Shown here: positions 41,802 to 56,800 of the stretch, in pieces
How the letters are laid out: every line of letters starts with the position of its first letter
Numbering within the stretch: position 1 is the stretch's first letter
DNA from: an uncultured Bacteroidota bacterium
GTDB taxonomy: Bacteria; Bacteroidota; Bacteroidia; Chitinophagales; Chitinophagaceae
Reading direction: 5' to 3'
Length of the DNA: 64,000 nt
NCBI GenBank assembly: GCA_903824665.1
Contig: CAIJXT010000024.1
Coordinates: forward strand, 1 to 64,000
Translations under genes and position numbers: made by a program
The notes under the pieces: model-generated
Told to the model about the DNA's origin: nothing
Seen by the model: the letters and a program-made list of their open reading frames with translations, nothing else
Database searches by the model: none

Positions 41802-44800
41802 TTACTGCTGCAATACCAGGTGGAATGTTTTGCTTGCCGAAGCAGCACGTACATTAACGATATAGATACCGTTTGCAAGTGCACCATCGAGCTGTATGCG
41901 CTCGTTGATTGCCTTGCCTGCAACAGCAGCAGTACCACGGTATACTACCTGACCCAGCATGTCTGTGATCTCGATAGCTACCTCTTTATCGTCCATACCA
42001 GCCAGTGTGCCTTTTATTACAAATGCGCCCTTGGTTGGGTTTGGCATAAGCGTGATATCGAACGAAGATGTACCCACGTTTACAACACCAACATTGCTTA
42101 CCGCAACGCCTACTGTCTGCGAGGTTGCAAATTCACCGCAAGGTGTATTGTTGACCACACGAACGGTAACAGAATCGCCATCGATATACTCATTGTAAGT
42201 GAAGGTAGCGTTGGTAGCGCCTACCACGATACCACCATTGAGGTACCACTGGTAGGTAGGCATGTAGCTGTGCGTAAGGCCTGCAGTAAGTGTGAGCGAC
42301 TGTCCTTTGGCAATGCTCAGACCCGGATTGGCTGTGATGTTCACCACAGGTACTTCAGGAATGATCACCTTCATGGTATCGTTCTCGCCGGTAACAACAG
42401 TAGCCAGACGGCACCTGAAGTTGCTGGTCATGCTCACGGCAATCACATCGCCGCTAACAGGAGTGTATGTGAATACAGGACCTGAAGCAGTAACCACGCC
42501 ATTCTTCAACCAAGAGAACAATGGAGCGTCGCCGCCAAATACGCTCTCTGCAGTGAAGGTAACCGCTGTGCCTTCGCACAGTGTATCGCCGGAAGAAAGA
42601 TTAGCTACAACAGCAGGCAATCTGTTTTCGAGCACGGTAACCGTAGCAGCATCTGAAGCAGTGAGCGGATCGGCACAAGCTGCACTGCTTGCCAATACCA
42701 CTGTAACCACATCTCCGTTTGCAGGTGTGTACATATAGGTATCGCCAGTAGTTGCCACCACTGTACCGTTCACCTTCCACTGGTAGCCCGGTGTTGTGCC
42801 CGCGTTAGCAGCCACTGTAGTGAACATAACCGGATTGCCTGCACAAACTGTATCGTTGGATGCGGTAAGCATTACAGATGGGATAACAGCTGCATTGATA
42901 CCCACTACTGCAGTGCCTGTCATAGCACGTGTGCAGCCGGTAAGCGCGTCTGTAGCCAATACTGTGTATGTACCAGCAACTGTCTGTGAGCCGAAGCTGA
43001 GCGGGCCACCTGTGCCGGTAGCAGTAGCAAGCGCCGTGCTGCCCATGTACAAGCGATAGTTGACACCCGAAGCTGAATTAACAAGACCAACCGCAACACC
43101 TGTACCACCAGCGCAGTAATTGCCGCCACCGGCTACAGTCTGCAAACCGGGCAGTGCATTTACCACAACGGTAGCGCTACCTGTCATACCCTTCCAGCAG
43201 GCAGTAGTGGCGTTGGTAGCACGCACTGTGTAGGTGCCTGCCGCGGTGAAAGTACCGAAGTTGATAACACCGCCACCGGCAACCGCAGAACCTACTGCAG
43301 AAGAGCCATTGTAGAGGCGATAGTTGACACCAGCCTGCGATGCTGCAAGGCCAATGCTAACACCAGTGCCACCTGCGCAATAAGCACCACCACCGGTGAT
43401 AGTCTGGTTGGCAGGGAGGTTGTTGATGCTGATAGTAGCGCTGCCACTCATAGCCACACCACAAGTAGTAACAGTATTCAGCGCTGTAACGGTATAAGTA
43501 CCTGCAGCGGTCTGGGTACCGAAGTCGATAGAACCACCGGTACCATTAACTGCTGAACCTACCATTGTAGCACCATTGTACAAGGTGTACTGAACACCGA
43601 TTGCAGAACCGGCAAGGCCGATGCTGTGTCCTGTGCCACCCTCGCAGTACTGACCACCACCTGTAACGGCATAAACCGTAGGCAGCGGATTCTCTGCCAC
43701 AACAGCGGTGCCGAACATATGGTTGCGACAGCCTGTAACGGCATCTGTAGCCCTTACTGTGTAAGAACCAGCAGGCAGTACGCCAAAGCTGATGCTGCTA
43801 CCCGTACCTGCAACAGGACTGCCCTGTATAGCTGATCCTTTGTAGAGCTGATAATTGATACCAGCCTGTGTAGTGGTCATGGTGATCTCTACACCTGCCG
43901 CGTCGGCACAGTAGCTGCCACCAGAAGAAACCATGTTGGGCAAAGGCAATGTGTGAATAGCGATTGACGGGCTGCCAGTCATTGTAGCTGTGCAACCAGT
44001 AACTGTATTGGTACCCACCACAACATAAGCACCTGCCAGAGTCTGAGCACCGAAGTTGATGCTGCCGCCAGAGCCAGCGATTGCTGCGCCGAGGGCTGTA
44101 GTACTATTGTACAAGCGGTAAGAAACGCCTGTCTGTGAACCACCCAGATTGAGTATCACTCCGGCACCGCCTACGCAGTAACCCGAAGCACTGCTGGTAA
44201 GCGCGAAGGTGTTGGGCAAACCATTGATAGCCACAGAAGCGGCGCCAGACATATTGGCTGTGCAGCCAGTGGTGATATCAGTAGCCTTGATTGTGTAGCT
44301 ACCAGCATTGGTATGCAGTCCGAAGCTGATGTCGGAACCTGTACCTTCTACCGGAGCACCGATAGCTGCTGAAGCACTCATGAGCTGATAAGAAACGCCA
44401 GTCTGAGAACCCATGAGTCCGATATTAACACCGGTACCACCGGCACAGTAACTGCCGCCACCTGAAATGGTATAAACCACTGGCAAGTTGTTGATAACAA
44501 CGGTAGCCGCGCCAGCCATGCTGCGTGTGCAGGTAGTGGTTGCATTGGTAGCGATAACGGTGTAGTCGCCAGCGGCGATCTGATTGCCGAAGCTGAGCGT
44601 ACCACCAGTACCTGCAACAGGACTGCCAACAGGCAGTGTGCCACGATACAAGCGGTAGTTGACACCGATCTGAGAACCAGACAATGTTACACCAACACCT
44701 GTACCACCAGCGCAGTAACTACCGCCACCGGTAACATCGTATTGGTTTGGCTGCGGATGTACAGATATTGTAGCAGTACCAGTCATGTTGCTGCTGCAAC

Positions 44801-47800
44801 CAGTAGCATCGAAAGAAGCTGTAACAGAATAAGTGCCTGCAAGATTGCTACCGAAGTTCAACGGAGATCCGTTGCCTAATATTGGGCTGGTCATCTCTGT
44901 AGTTCCTCTGTACAGTCTGTAGCTAACACCGATCTGTGAACCGCTGAGGCCGATAACAGCACCTGCACCATCGGAGCAGTAACCACCGCCGCCAGTCATA
45001 CTGAACACAAAAGGCAATGCATTGGTAGTTATAACCGAAGTACCTGCCATACCTGTGGTACATGAATTGATATTATCTGTAGCTGAAACTGTGTAGACAC
45101 CTGCTGTCTGCAGACCGAAGTCGAGTATAGATCCGGTACCTGCTACTGCGCTGCCCACCAAAGTTGAGCCATTGTACAAGCGATAAGTAACGCCTGCCTG
45201 AGAGCCATTCAAAGTAACATGCACTCCGGTACCACCTACGCAGTAGCTGGCACCTGTAGATACGTTATAAACAGTTGGTAAAGCATGTGTTCCTACGGTT
45301 GCACTTCCGGCCATTGCTGCAGTACATCCCGTAGCAGTATTGACTGCCATAGCGGTGTAGCTGCCGGCGCCGGTTGTGAAGCCGAAGTCGAGCGTACTGC
45401 CGGTGCCTGCCATATCGCTGCCAGACTGTACTGTACCATTGTAGAGGCGATAAGTAATGCCCGACTGTGAGCCACTCAGTGTAATGTTCACACCAGTACC
45501 ACCTGTGCAGTAGTTACCACCACCACCTACTGTGTATGTAAGCGGCAAAGCATTAACAACCACGGTAGCATCGCTGATCATAGCGCTGGTGCAACCCGTA
45601 GCAGCATTGACACCCACCACATTGTATGTGCCTGCAGCAGTCTGGAAGCCGAATGACAACACATCGTCTGTGCCTGCCACCGGAGCGCCTACCGCAACGG
45701 AACCGTTGTACAACTGGTAGTTGACACCAGCCTCAGAACCGCTCATTGCAACATCAACACCTGCGCCACCGGCACAGTATGCACCACCACCTACAACAGT
45801 TTGTGCTGCAGGCAATGGATTGTTGATAACTGTAACGTCGTTGACCATAGCGGCTGAACAGCCTGTAATATTATTGACCGCTGATACGGAGTAAATACCA
45901 GCTCCTGTGAAGAGGCCCATATCTACCGCACCACCAGTGCCACTGAATGAAGTGCCAACAGGCACCGCACCATTATACAAAGTATAGGTAACATTGATCT
46001 CAGAACTGCCGAGACCGATATGAACACCAGAACCACCTGCGCAGAATCCGCCACCACCGGTAACAGACTGAGCAACCGGCAGCGGATTAATCACCACGGC
46101 TGCAGTACCGCTCATAGACGCAGTACATGAAGTAGATGCATCGGTAGCCTTAACAATATAAGTACCAGCCATAGTCTGATCGCCGAAGCTGAGTGCAAAC
46201 CCGGTACCTGCCACAACAGCACCTACAGGCATTGTACCGATGTACAACTGATAGTTGACACCTGTAACAGAACCACCCAGGCCAACATTAACGCCCGTGC
46301 CACCGTCGCAGAACGAACCGCCACCGGTAACAGAGAATGCTGTAGGCACAGCAGTAGTACTTACTACCGCGCTGCCTGTCATATCGATGGTGCAGGAAGT
46401 AGTGCTATTGACTGCTTTAACTGTGTAGGTACCATTATCGAACTGAGGACCAAATGAAACTGCAAAACCAGTACCCGTTACGACGCTGCCTGTGGCAACA
46501 CCGTTTTTATAGAGTTGGTAAATGATTCCGGTGTTAGAGCCGGAAAGGTCGACACTGGCACCAGCACCACCGGCACAATACGTACCGCCGCCAGTGACAT
46601 TGTAAACAACCGGCAATGGATTAACTACAATTGTAGCGCTGCCAGACATCGCAGCAGCACAACTTGTGGTTGCATTTGCAGCCTGTACTGTGTACAAACC
46701 TGCGGTAGCCTGCAGACCGAAGCTGATAGCTGCGCCTGTACCAGCAACGCTGATACCGGTAGCAACACCGTCGTTGTACAGGGCGTAGTTAATACCTGAT
46801 TCAGAACCTGAAAGACCAACCAAAACACCAGCACCTGATGCACAATGTGTGCCACCACCAGTTACCACGAAGGTAACAGGAGCCGCATTGACTGTAACAT
46901 CAACACTGCCGTTCATTGTGCTCTGGCAAGAAGTAGCATCATTCACTGCACGGATTGTGTAGGTACCAGCGACGTTCGGACCGAAGTCGAGCGTAGCGCC
47001 TGTACCTGCAATTGGTGTACCAACTGGTGTAGATCCGCTATACAGCGTATAAGTAACACCTGTTTGAGAACTGCTCAGCGCGATGCCGGCACCCGCTGTG
47101 CCTGCGCAATATGCACCACCACCTGTGATGTTGAACACAGTTGGGTTTGGATTGACACTGACTGTAACGGTTCCACTCATGCTATTGCTGCATGTTGTGG
47201 AAGTATTAACTGCTGATACGCTGTACACACCCGGAGTGGTCATCAGACCAAAATCGAGTGGTGAATTGGTACCGGTAACCGGAGTACCAACAGCAATAGA
47301 ACCTCTGTAAAGCCTGTAAGCCACGCCAGATGCCGACCAGCTAAGGCCAACATTGACACCAGTACCGCCCTCGCAGAAGTTGCCACCGCCAGTAACGGTA
47401 TAAGCAGCAGGAGTAGGATTGATAACGATAGTAGCCGTACCGGTCATGTTGCTAACACAACCAGTAGCAGGGTTTGTTGCCTGAACTGTGTACGTGCCAG
47501 CGGCCGTATGAATACCAAGATTCAATGCCGTACCCAGACCTGAGATGGCACTGCCAACCGGTACAGAACCATTGAACAAACGGTAGTCTATGCCGAATGA
47601 TGAACCAGCGATGCCCACCGGCAAACCTGTACCACCAGAACAATAGCTGCCACCACCTGTGACGCTATAAACAACCGGCAGCGGATGAACAACAATCTCA
47701 GGAGTACCTGTCATGATTCTTGAACAACCTGATGTAATGTTTGTTGCTTTTACAGAGTAGAAGCCGGCAACTGTCTGGAGACCGTAGCTGATAAATGTAC

Positions 47801-50800
47801 CAGTACCTGCTACAGGTGCACCCACCGCAGTAGTACCTCTGTAGAGCTGATAGCTGATACCTGTATTAGAACCGTTGAGCGTAACGCTGAAACCGGTGCC
47901 GCCTGCACAGTAGTTACCACCACCTGTCACCAGGTAGTTGATTGGCAACGCATCTACTACCACAGCAGCACTACCCGTCATCGTGTTGATACAACCGGTG
48001 GTGTTGTTGGTAGCCTTAACTGAGTAGGTACCTGCTGATGACTGTGCGCCAAAATCGAGCGAAGAACCAGTACCCGGTAATGTTGATATTATAGAAGCAC
48101 CATTGTATAACTGATAAGTAACGCCAGACTGTGAACCTGAAAGGCCTACTGCAAGACCAGAACCTCCTGCGCAATAGTTGCCACCACCTGTTATAGTGAA
48201 TGCAGTTGGCAGTGTGTATGTACCAACTGATACGCTACCTGTCATATTGCTGGTACAACCAGTGAGTACGTTTGTGGCCGTAGCAGAATAGCTGCCCACG
48301 GTAGTATAAGCACCGAGGTTGATAGCACCACCTGTTCCGGTGATTGCAGAACCAACTGCTGTAGCACCTCTGTATACCTGATAAGTGATGCCTATATTGG
48401 AACTTGAAAGTGTAATGTTAACACCGCCATCGCCAGGGCAGTAGCTGCCACCACCGAGAACTGTGTATGCAGAAGGAACGGCATTTACTATAACCGTTGT
48501 AGATCCTGTCATAGCAGTGGTGCAGCCTGAAGTTGCATTTGTAGCAAGTACAGTGTAAGTACCTGCAGTTGTCTGCGGGCCGAAAGTAATTGCTGAGCCT
48601 GTACCGCTGACCATGCTGCCAACAGCACCTGCACCGATGTACAATCTGTAGTTAACGCCAGACTGTGAACCGCTGAGGCCTATCACGTTTCCGGTGCTGC
48701 CTGCACAATGATTACCACCGCCAGTTACCGCAAATGCAGAAGGAGGTGTATTTACTATAACTGTTGCAGAGCCGGTCATATCGGAGATACAGCCAGTGAA
48801 CATATTGGTAGCTCTTACCGTGTAGGTAGCAGGAACAAATATCTCTCCGAAATCAACACCCGCGCCTGAACCTGGCATCACAGAACCTACCGGAGAACCG
48901 CCAACCATAAGCTGGTAGTTGATGCCGGTTTCAGAACCGAGGATACCGATATGTGCGCCTGCACTGCCAGAGCAATAACCGCCACCGCCGTATACTGCAA
49001 ATATTGCAGGAAGCGCGTTAACAATAACGGTCTTCGTAGTGCTCATGGCTTTTGTACAACCAGTAGTTGTATTTGTAGCCAGTACAGAATAAGTACCTGC
49101 TACTGTCTGCAATCCGAAAGAAATTGATGCACCAGTACCTGCTACCGGGCTACCTACAGAAGTTGCACCTCTGTATAGCTGGTAGTTGATACCTGTCTGC
49201 GAGCCAGCTACACCCATAGTAACTCCAGTGCCACCTGAGCAATAGCTACCACCACCGTTCATAGCGAAAGCGGTAGGCAGAGCATTCACAATAACTGTTG
49301 CACTACCTGTCATTGGATGCGTGCAAAGTGTAGCGCTGTTTGTAGCAAGTACTGTGTAGGTAGCTGCTGTGAACTGCTGTCCGAAACTTATAGCAACGCC
49401 TGTACCAAATACCGGGCTACCAATAGCAGTAGCACCATCGTATAACTGGTAAGTAATACCTATATTAGAATTGCTGAGTCCTACAGCAACGCCGCTGCCA
49501 CCCGCGCAATAGCTGCCACCACCGGTCACATTGTATGCTGTTGGTGCAGGGTTGACGATAACAGTTGCTGTACCCGTCATGCCGTTTACACAACCAGTGC
49601 CAGTATTAGTAGCCCGAACGCTGTAAGTACCAGCGGCGGTCTGCAAGCCAAATGTGAGTGCACCACTAACACCTGCAACAGGGCTTCCTGTAGCAGTGGT
49701 GCCGTTGTACAATTGGTAGCTGATCGTGCTGTTCTCTGAAGTGTTCAGACCAACAGTCACACCTGAACCGTTTTCGCAGTATGTACCACCGCCTGTAACA
49801 ATCTGCGCCACAGGAAGCGGGTTGATCACGATGGTTGCGGAACCGGTCATTGCACGTGTACAGCTAGTGATGCTGTTAGTTGCAAGAACTGAGTAAGTGC
49901 CTGCTGCCGTGTAGGTGCCGAATGTGATCGGTACACCAGTGCCGGCAACCGGACCACCTACGAGCGTGCTACCGTTGTACAACTGATAATTGATACCTGT
50001 GTTGGTAAATGCCATTCCAACGGTAACTCCAGTACCACCGGCACAGTATGCACCGCCACCAGTAACCGCGAACTGAGTAGGCAATGGATCTATAACAACT
50101 ACTGTGCTGCCAAACATGCCGCTATAACATGCTGTAACGGTATTGGTAGCACCTACGGTGTAAGATCCTGAAACAGTCTGCAGTCCGAAAGAGATAGCCG
50201 AACCGGTACCGGCAACAGGCGAACCTGTAGCCGTAGTACCATTATACAACTGATAGCTGATACCGAGGCTGGAGCTTGCAAGTCCTATATCCACACCGGT
50301 ACCACCAGCGCAGTAATGACCACCACCTGTTACTACATAAATAGTAGGCAACGGATTTACAACGATGGTAGCTGCACCTGTCATGGCACGTGTACATGTT
50401 GATGTTGCGTCTGTAGCAAGCACTGTATAAGATCCGGCTGTTGCCTGGATACCAAATGATATTGCCGAACCGGTGCCTGCAACAGGAGTACCGATAACGG
50501 AAACGCCGTTGTATAACTGGTAACTGATACCCACCTCAGAGCCATCGAGGCCAACAGGTAAGCCTGCACCGCCCTGACAGTAGCTACCACTGCCCGTAAC
50601 ATTATGTAACGGTGGCAGCGGGTTTACTGTAACGGCTACACTTCCGCTCATATTGTTGGTGCATGAAGTAGTGCCATTTGTTGCAAACACGGTGTATGTA
50701 CCTGCTGAAGTTTGATTGCCGAAGCTGATGGCTGATCCTGTACCTGCCACTGGGCTACCCGTTGGGGTAGAGCCATTGTACAACTGGTAATTGATTCCTG

Positions 50801-53800
50801 TTGCAGAGAATGACAAACCTATCGGAACGCCTGATCCGCCAGCGCAGTACTGACCACCACCTGTTACAGCATAAACTGTAGGCAGTGCATTAACAACTAT
50901 TGAAGCAGTACCGTTCATATCGCCCACACAGGCTGTAACGGTATTAGTACCCAATACAGAATAGGTGCCTGCGGCAGTCTGAGTGCCAAAACTCAGAATA
51001 GAACCAGTACCAGCTAGTGGTGCACCCACTGGAGTGCTGCCATTGTATAACTGATAGTGAATACCAGTATTGGAGTTAGAAAGTAATATCGCGAAACCTG
51101 AACCACCTGCACAATAGGTGCCACCACCAGATACAGTATATGGTGTAGGTGCCGGCAGAATATTTACAGCTGCAAAAGAACTCATTGCACCGGTACAACC
51201 AGTAATGGTGTTTGTAGCCAGTACAGTGTAAATACCGGAAACGTTCTGTGATCCAAAGGTTATAACACCTGGCAAACCACTAACCGGACTGCCCGTAGCA
51301 GAAGAACCATTGTATAACTGGTATGTAGTGTTAAGTTCAGAATTGGATAAACCAACAGAAATAGCTCCGGTACCAGGGCAGGTTGTACCACCACCGGTAA
51401 CAGTGTAGGCGGTAGGTGCAGGATTCACGTTAATAGTAGCGCTACCAGCCATGTTGCTTGTACAACCCAGAGTTGCATTCGTTGCCACAACGGTATAAGT
51501 ACCTGCAACAGTAATGAGACCAAAGTCGAGTGCTGATGTAGAACCAGGAACCGGACTTCCAACAGCGGTTGCACCACGATACAACTGGTAATTCACACCC
51601 AGAACAGACCAATCGAGACCAATGTGTGTGCCAACAGATCCCTGACAGATTGTGCCGCCACCAGTTACATTATAAACAATCGGGTTAGGTGCTACAAATA
51701 TCACTGCGGAGCCAGTCATGGTGCGCTGACACGATGTGCCGGGTTCAGCAACAATGGTATAAGTACCATCGGTAGAATGTGTACCAAAACTCAGTGCACT
51801 ACCTGTGCCTACAACTGGTGCTCCTACAGGAGTAACACCGTTGTACAATTGGTAATTAACGCCGGCATCGGATCCATTAAGACCAATTGCAAAGCTGGTG
51901 CCACTACCAACGCATGTGCTGCCGCCACCGGTCATTGTGTACACTGCAGGTAAAACGCCCAATGTTACTGTAGCGCTACCTTGTGTACCCCAGCAACCCG
52001 CAGCAGTCTGTGCACGGAAGTAATAAGTACCGGAAGAAGAAATCAATTGTGAAGAAGATGGAGTAGCGACAGACGTACCACCGGAAGTAGTACCCTGGAA
52101 ATAGATGGTACCGCCAGAACCACCTGTTGCTGTGAGCACGGTACTGGTACAGTAAGCACCGCCACCTGAAACCGTAACCGCACCTGCATTAGGATTGATG
52201 ACTACAGATACACTTCCTTCTGTACCCCAACAGCCCAGAGCTGTCTGTGCACGGAAATAATATGTACCCGATGTAGTTATAGATTGCGAAGTAGACGGTG
52301 TAGCGGTAGAAGTGCCACCGGATGTAGTACCCTGGAAATATATAGTACCACCAGAACCACCGCTTGCAGTGATCGTGGTGCTGTTGCAGAATGTACCGCC
52401 ACCAGATGCAGTTACTGCACCGGCATTAGGATTGATCGTTACCGATACACTTCCTTCAGGACCCCAGCAACCTGCTGCAGTTTGTGCACGGAAATAGTAA
52501 GTACCTGACGCAGACACAACCTGAGAAGAAGACAGTGTAGCAGTAGATGTACCGCCTGATGTGGTACCCTGGAAGTAAATAGAACCACCTGATCCACCAC
52601 TGGCAGTAATCGTAGCATTGTTACAGAACGTACCGCCACCAGATGCAGTAACCGCACCTGCGTTTGGATTAATCGTCACAGATACACTTCCTTGTGTACC
52701 CCAGCAGCCAGCGGCTGTCTGCGCACGGAAGTAATAGGTACCGGAAGATGTTATGAACTCTGATAAAGAAGGAGCTACTGTAGATGTACCACCCGATGTA
52801 GTACCCTGGAAATAGATGGTACCACCAGAACCGCCAGTTGCGGTCACCAGCGTACTGTTGCAGAAAGTGCCGCCACCGGATACCGTAACTGCACCTGCAT
52901 TCGGATTAATTACTACTGTCACGCTACCCTCTGTGCCCCAGCACCCTGCGGCCGTTTGAGCACGGAAGTAATATGTACCGGAAGATGTAACCACTTCGGA
53001 AGATGAGATAGTAGCTGTAGATGTACCGCCTGAAGTAGTACCCTGGAAATAAATGGTTCCGCCAGAACCGCCGCTTGCAGTGATCGTAGCGCTGTTACAG
53101 AATGTACCGCCACCAGATGCGGTAACTGCACCTGCATTAGGATTGATCGTAACAGCTACACTTCCTTCTGTACCCCAGCAGCCCGCAGCTGTCTGTGCAC
53201 GGAAGTAATAGGTGCCGGAAGATGTTATGAACTCTGATAATGAAGGAGCTACTGTAGATGTTCCACCCGATGTAGTACCCTGGAAATAAATGGTACCACC
53301 AGAACCGCCAGTTGCGGTAACCAGCGTACTGTTGCAGAAAGTACCGCCACCGGACACCGTAACTGCACCTGCATTCGGATTAATTACTACAGTCACGCTA
53401 CCCTCTGTACCCCAGCAGCCTGCGGCCGTTTGAGCACGGAAGTAATAAGTACCGGAAGATGTAACCACCTCGGAAGAGGAAATAGTAGCTGTAGATGTAC
53501 CGCCTGAAGTAGTACCCTGGAAATAAATGGTACCGCCTGAACCGCCGCTTGCAGTGATCGTAGCGCTGTTACAGAATGTACCGCCACCTGATGCTGTTAC
53601 CGCACCTGCGTTCGGGTTAATCGTAACAGCTACACTTCCTTCTGTACCCCAGCAGCCTGCAGCTGTGCGTGCACGGAAGTAATAGGTGCCCGATGATGTT
53701 ATGTTCTCAGAAACAGAAGGAGTTGCTGTGGACGTGCCACCAGAAGTAGTACCCTGGAAGAAGATCGTACCACCTGATCCACCACTTGCTGTGATCGTAG

Positions 53801-56800
53801 TGTTATTACAGAACGTACCAGCACCAGAGGCGGTTACCGCACCCGCGTTGGGATTGATTGTTACCGTTACACTACCCTCTGTACCCCAACAGCCTGCGGC
53901 TGTACGGGCACGGAAATAATATGTACCAGAAGATGTGATGACTTCCGATGTAGACGGAGTTGCGGTAGATGTGCCACCAGAAGTAGTACCCTGGAAGAAG
54001 ATAGTACCACCGGAGCCACCGCTTGCAGTAATAGTAGTGTTGTTACAGAATGTACCGGCGCCAGCTGCGGTTACTGCACCTGCGTTCGGATTTATCGTTA
54101 CAGATACGCTGCCCTCTGCACCCCAGCAGCCCAGGGCAGTCTGTGCACGGAAGTAATAGGTACCTGAAGATGTTATGTTCTCAGAAATAGATGGCGTTGC
54201 GACAGATGTACCTCCGGATGTAGTACCCTGGAAGTAGATCGTACCACCAGATCCACCGCTTGCGGTGATGGTAGTATTGTTACAGAATGTACCGCCGCCA
54301 GAAGCAGTGACTGCGCCGGCATTGGGATTGATGGTGACAGCAACACTACCCTGAGTACCCCAGCAACCCAAAGCAGTCTGAGCGCGGAAAAAATAGGTAC
54401 CGGAAGTTGTTATGTTCTCAGAAACAGATGGTGTTGCAATAGATGTACCGCCGGAAGTAGTACCCTGGAAGTAAATAGTACCGCCTGATCCGCCGGTAGC
54501 CGTGATCGTAGTATTATTACAGAATGTACCAGCGCCAGATACTGTTACAGCACCTGCATTGGGGTTGATGGTTACACTGACACTACCCTGAGGACCCCAG
54601 CAACCTGCTGCAGATTGTGAACGGAAATAATACGTACCTGAAGCAGTGATATTTTCTGATGTGGATGGGGTTGCGGTAGAAGTGCCTCCAGACGTAGTAC
54701 CCTGGAAGTATATCGTACCACCAGTACCGTCGGCAGCTGTGATCAATGTGCTGTTACAGAATGTACCGCCACCTGATACCGTAACAGCAGCAGGATTAGG
54801 ATTGATCGTAACAATAGCGCTTCCCTGTGTTCCCCAACAGCCCAGTGCTGTGCGTGCACGGAAATAGTATGTTCCGGAAGCTGTAACGTTCTCCGAAGTA
54901 GAGGCTACAGCAGTAGAGGTGCCACCTGACGTAGTACCCTGGTAGAAGATTGTACCACCTGAACCACCAGTTGCAGTAAGTGTGGTGTTGTCGCAAAATG
55001 CGCCTGCACCTGAAACTGTTACTGCACCGGCATTGGGGTTAATGGTAACTGTAACACTTCCCTCTGCACCCCAGCATCCCAGTGCTGTTTGTGCGCGGAA
55101 ATAATACGTGCCGGATGATGTGATGTTCTCAGATGTAGATGGTGTAGTTGTAGATGTTCCACCAGATGTTGTTCCCTGAAAATATATCGTACCGCCGATT
55201 CCGCCGCTGGCTGTGATAGTGGTATTGTTGCAGAATGTGCCACCACCTGAAACAGTCACCGCGGCAGGGTTAGGATTGATAGTAACTGCAGCACTACCCT
55301 GTGTACCCCAGCAACCGAGCGCTGTTTGTGCACGGAAATAATAAGTACCCGTCGTTGTGATGACTTCAGAAGAAGATGTTACAGCTGTAGAGGTTCCACC
55401 GGAAGTTGTGCCCTGATAAAATATGGTGCCACCTGAGCCACCGCTTGCTGTGATGGTAGCAGTGTTACAGAATGTGCCACCTCCAGCTACCGTTACGGCA
55501 CCTGCATTAGGATTGATGGTTACAGTAACACTTCCTTCTGTGCCCCAGCAACCGAGAGCGGTCTGTGCACGGAAGTAGTAAGTACCTGATGAGGTAATAT
55601 TCTGAGAGGTAGATGGTGTAGCTGTAGAAGTTCCGCCGGAAGTTGTACCCTGGAAATAAATTGTGCCACCAGCGCCGCCACTTGCCGTGATGGTGGTGTT
55701 GTTACAAAAGCTACCACCACCGGATACGGTAACTGCTGCCGGATTTGGATTGATTGTAACTGCTACACTACCCTCTGTACCCCAGCAACCAGCGGCTGTC
55801 TGTGCACGGAAGTAATAGGTGCCTGATGTTGTAACTACTTCGGAAGAAGATATTGTAGCTGTAGATGTGCCGCCTGATGTAGTACCCTGGAAGTATATGG
55901 TACCACCGGTACCACCACTTGCCGTGATCGTTGCACTGTTACAGAATGTACCGCCGCCGGATGCTGTTACTGCACCGGCATTAGGATTGATAGTTACTGT
56001 AACACTTCCCTCGGTACCCCAGCAACCTGCGGCTGTCTGTGCACGGAAATAATAAGTGCCTGATGACGTAACTACTTCGGATGAAGATATAGTAGCTGTT
56101 GATGTGCCACCTGATGTAGTACCCTGGAAATAGATCGTACCACCGGTACCACCACTTGCCGTGATCGTTGTACTGTTACAGAATGTTCCACCGCCTGATG
56201 CTGTTACTGCACCGGGATTAGGATTGATAGACACAGTAACACTACCCTGTGTGCCCCAGCAGCCCGCAGCTGTCTGTGCACGGAAGAAATAGGTACCTGA
56301 CGAGGTAACTACTTCGGATGATGATATAGTAGCTGTTGATGTGCCGCCTGAAGTTGTACCCTGGAAATATATGGTTCCACCGGTACCACCACTCGCAGTG
56401 ATAGTTGCGCTGTTACAGAACGTACCGCCGCCTGATGCTGTTACTGCACCGGCGTTTGGATTGATGGTTACAGTAACACTACCCTCTGTGCCCCAGCAAC
56501 CAGCGGCTGTCTGTGCACGGAAGTAATAAGTGCCTGATGAAGTAACTACTTCTGAAGAAGATATTGTAGCGGTAGAGGTGCCGCCTGATGTAGTACCCTG
56601 AAAGTATATAGTGCCACCGGTACCACCACTTGCCGTGATGGTTGCACTGTTACAGAATGTACCGCCGCCTGATGCTGTTACTGCACCGGCATTAGGATTG
56701 ATGGTAACCGTAACACTTCCCTCGGTACCCCAGCAACCTGCGGCTGTCTGTGCACGGAAGTAATAAGTACCTGATGAAGTAACTACTTCGGAAGAAGATA

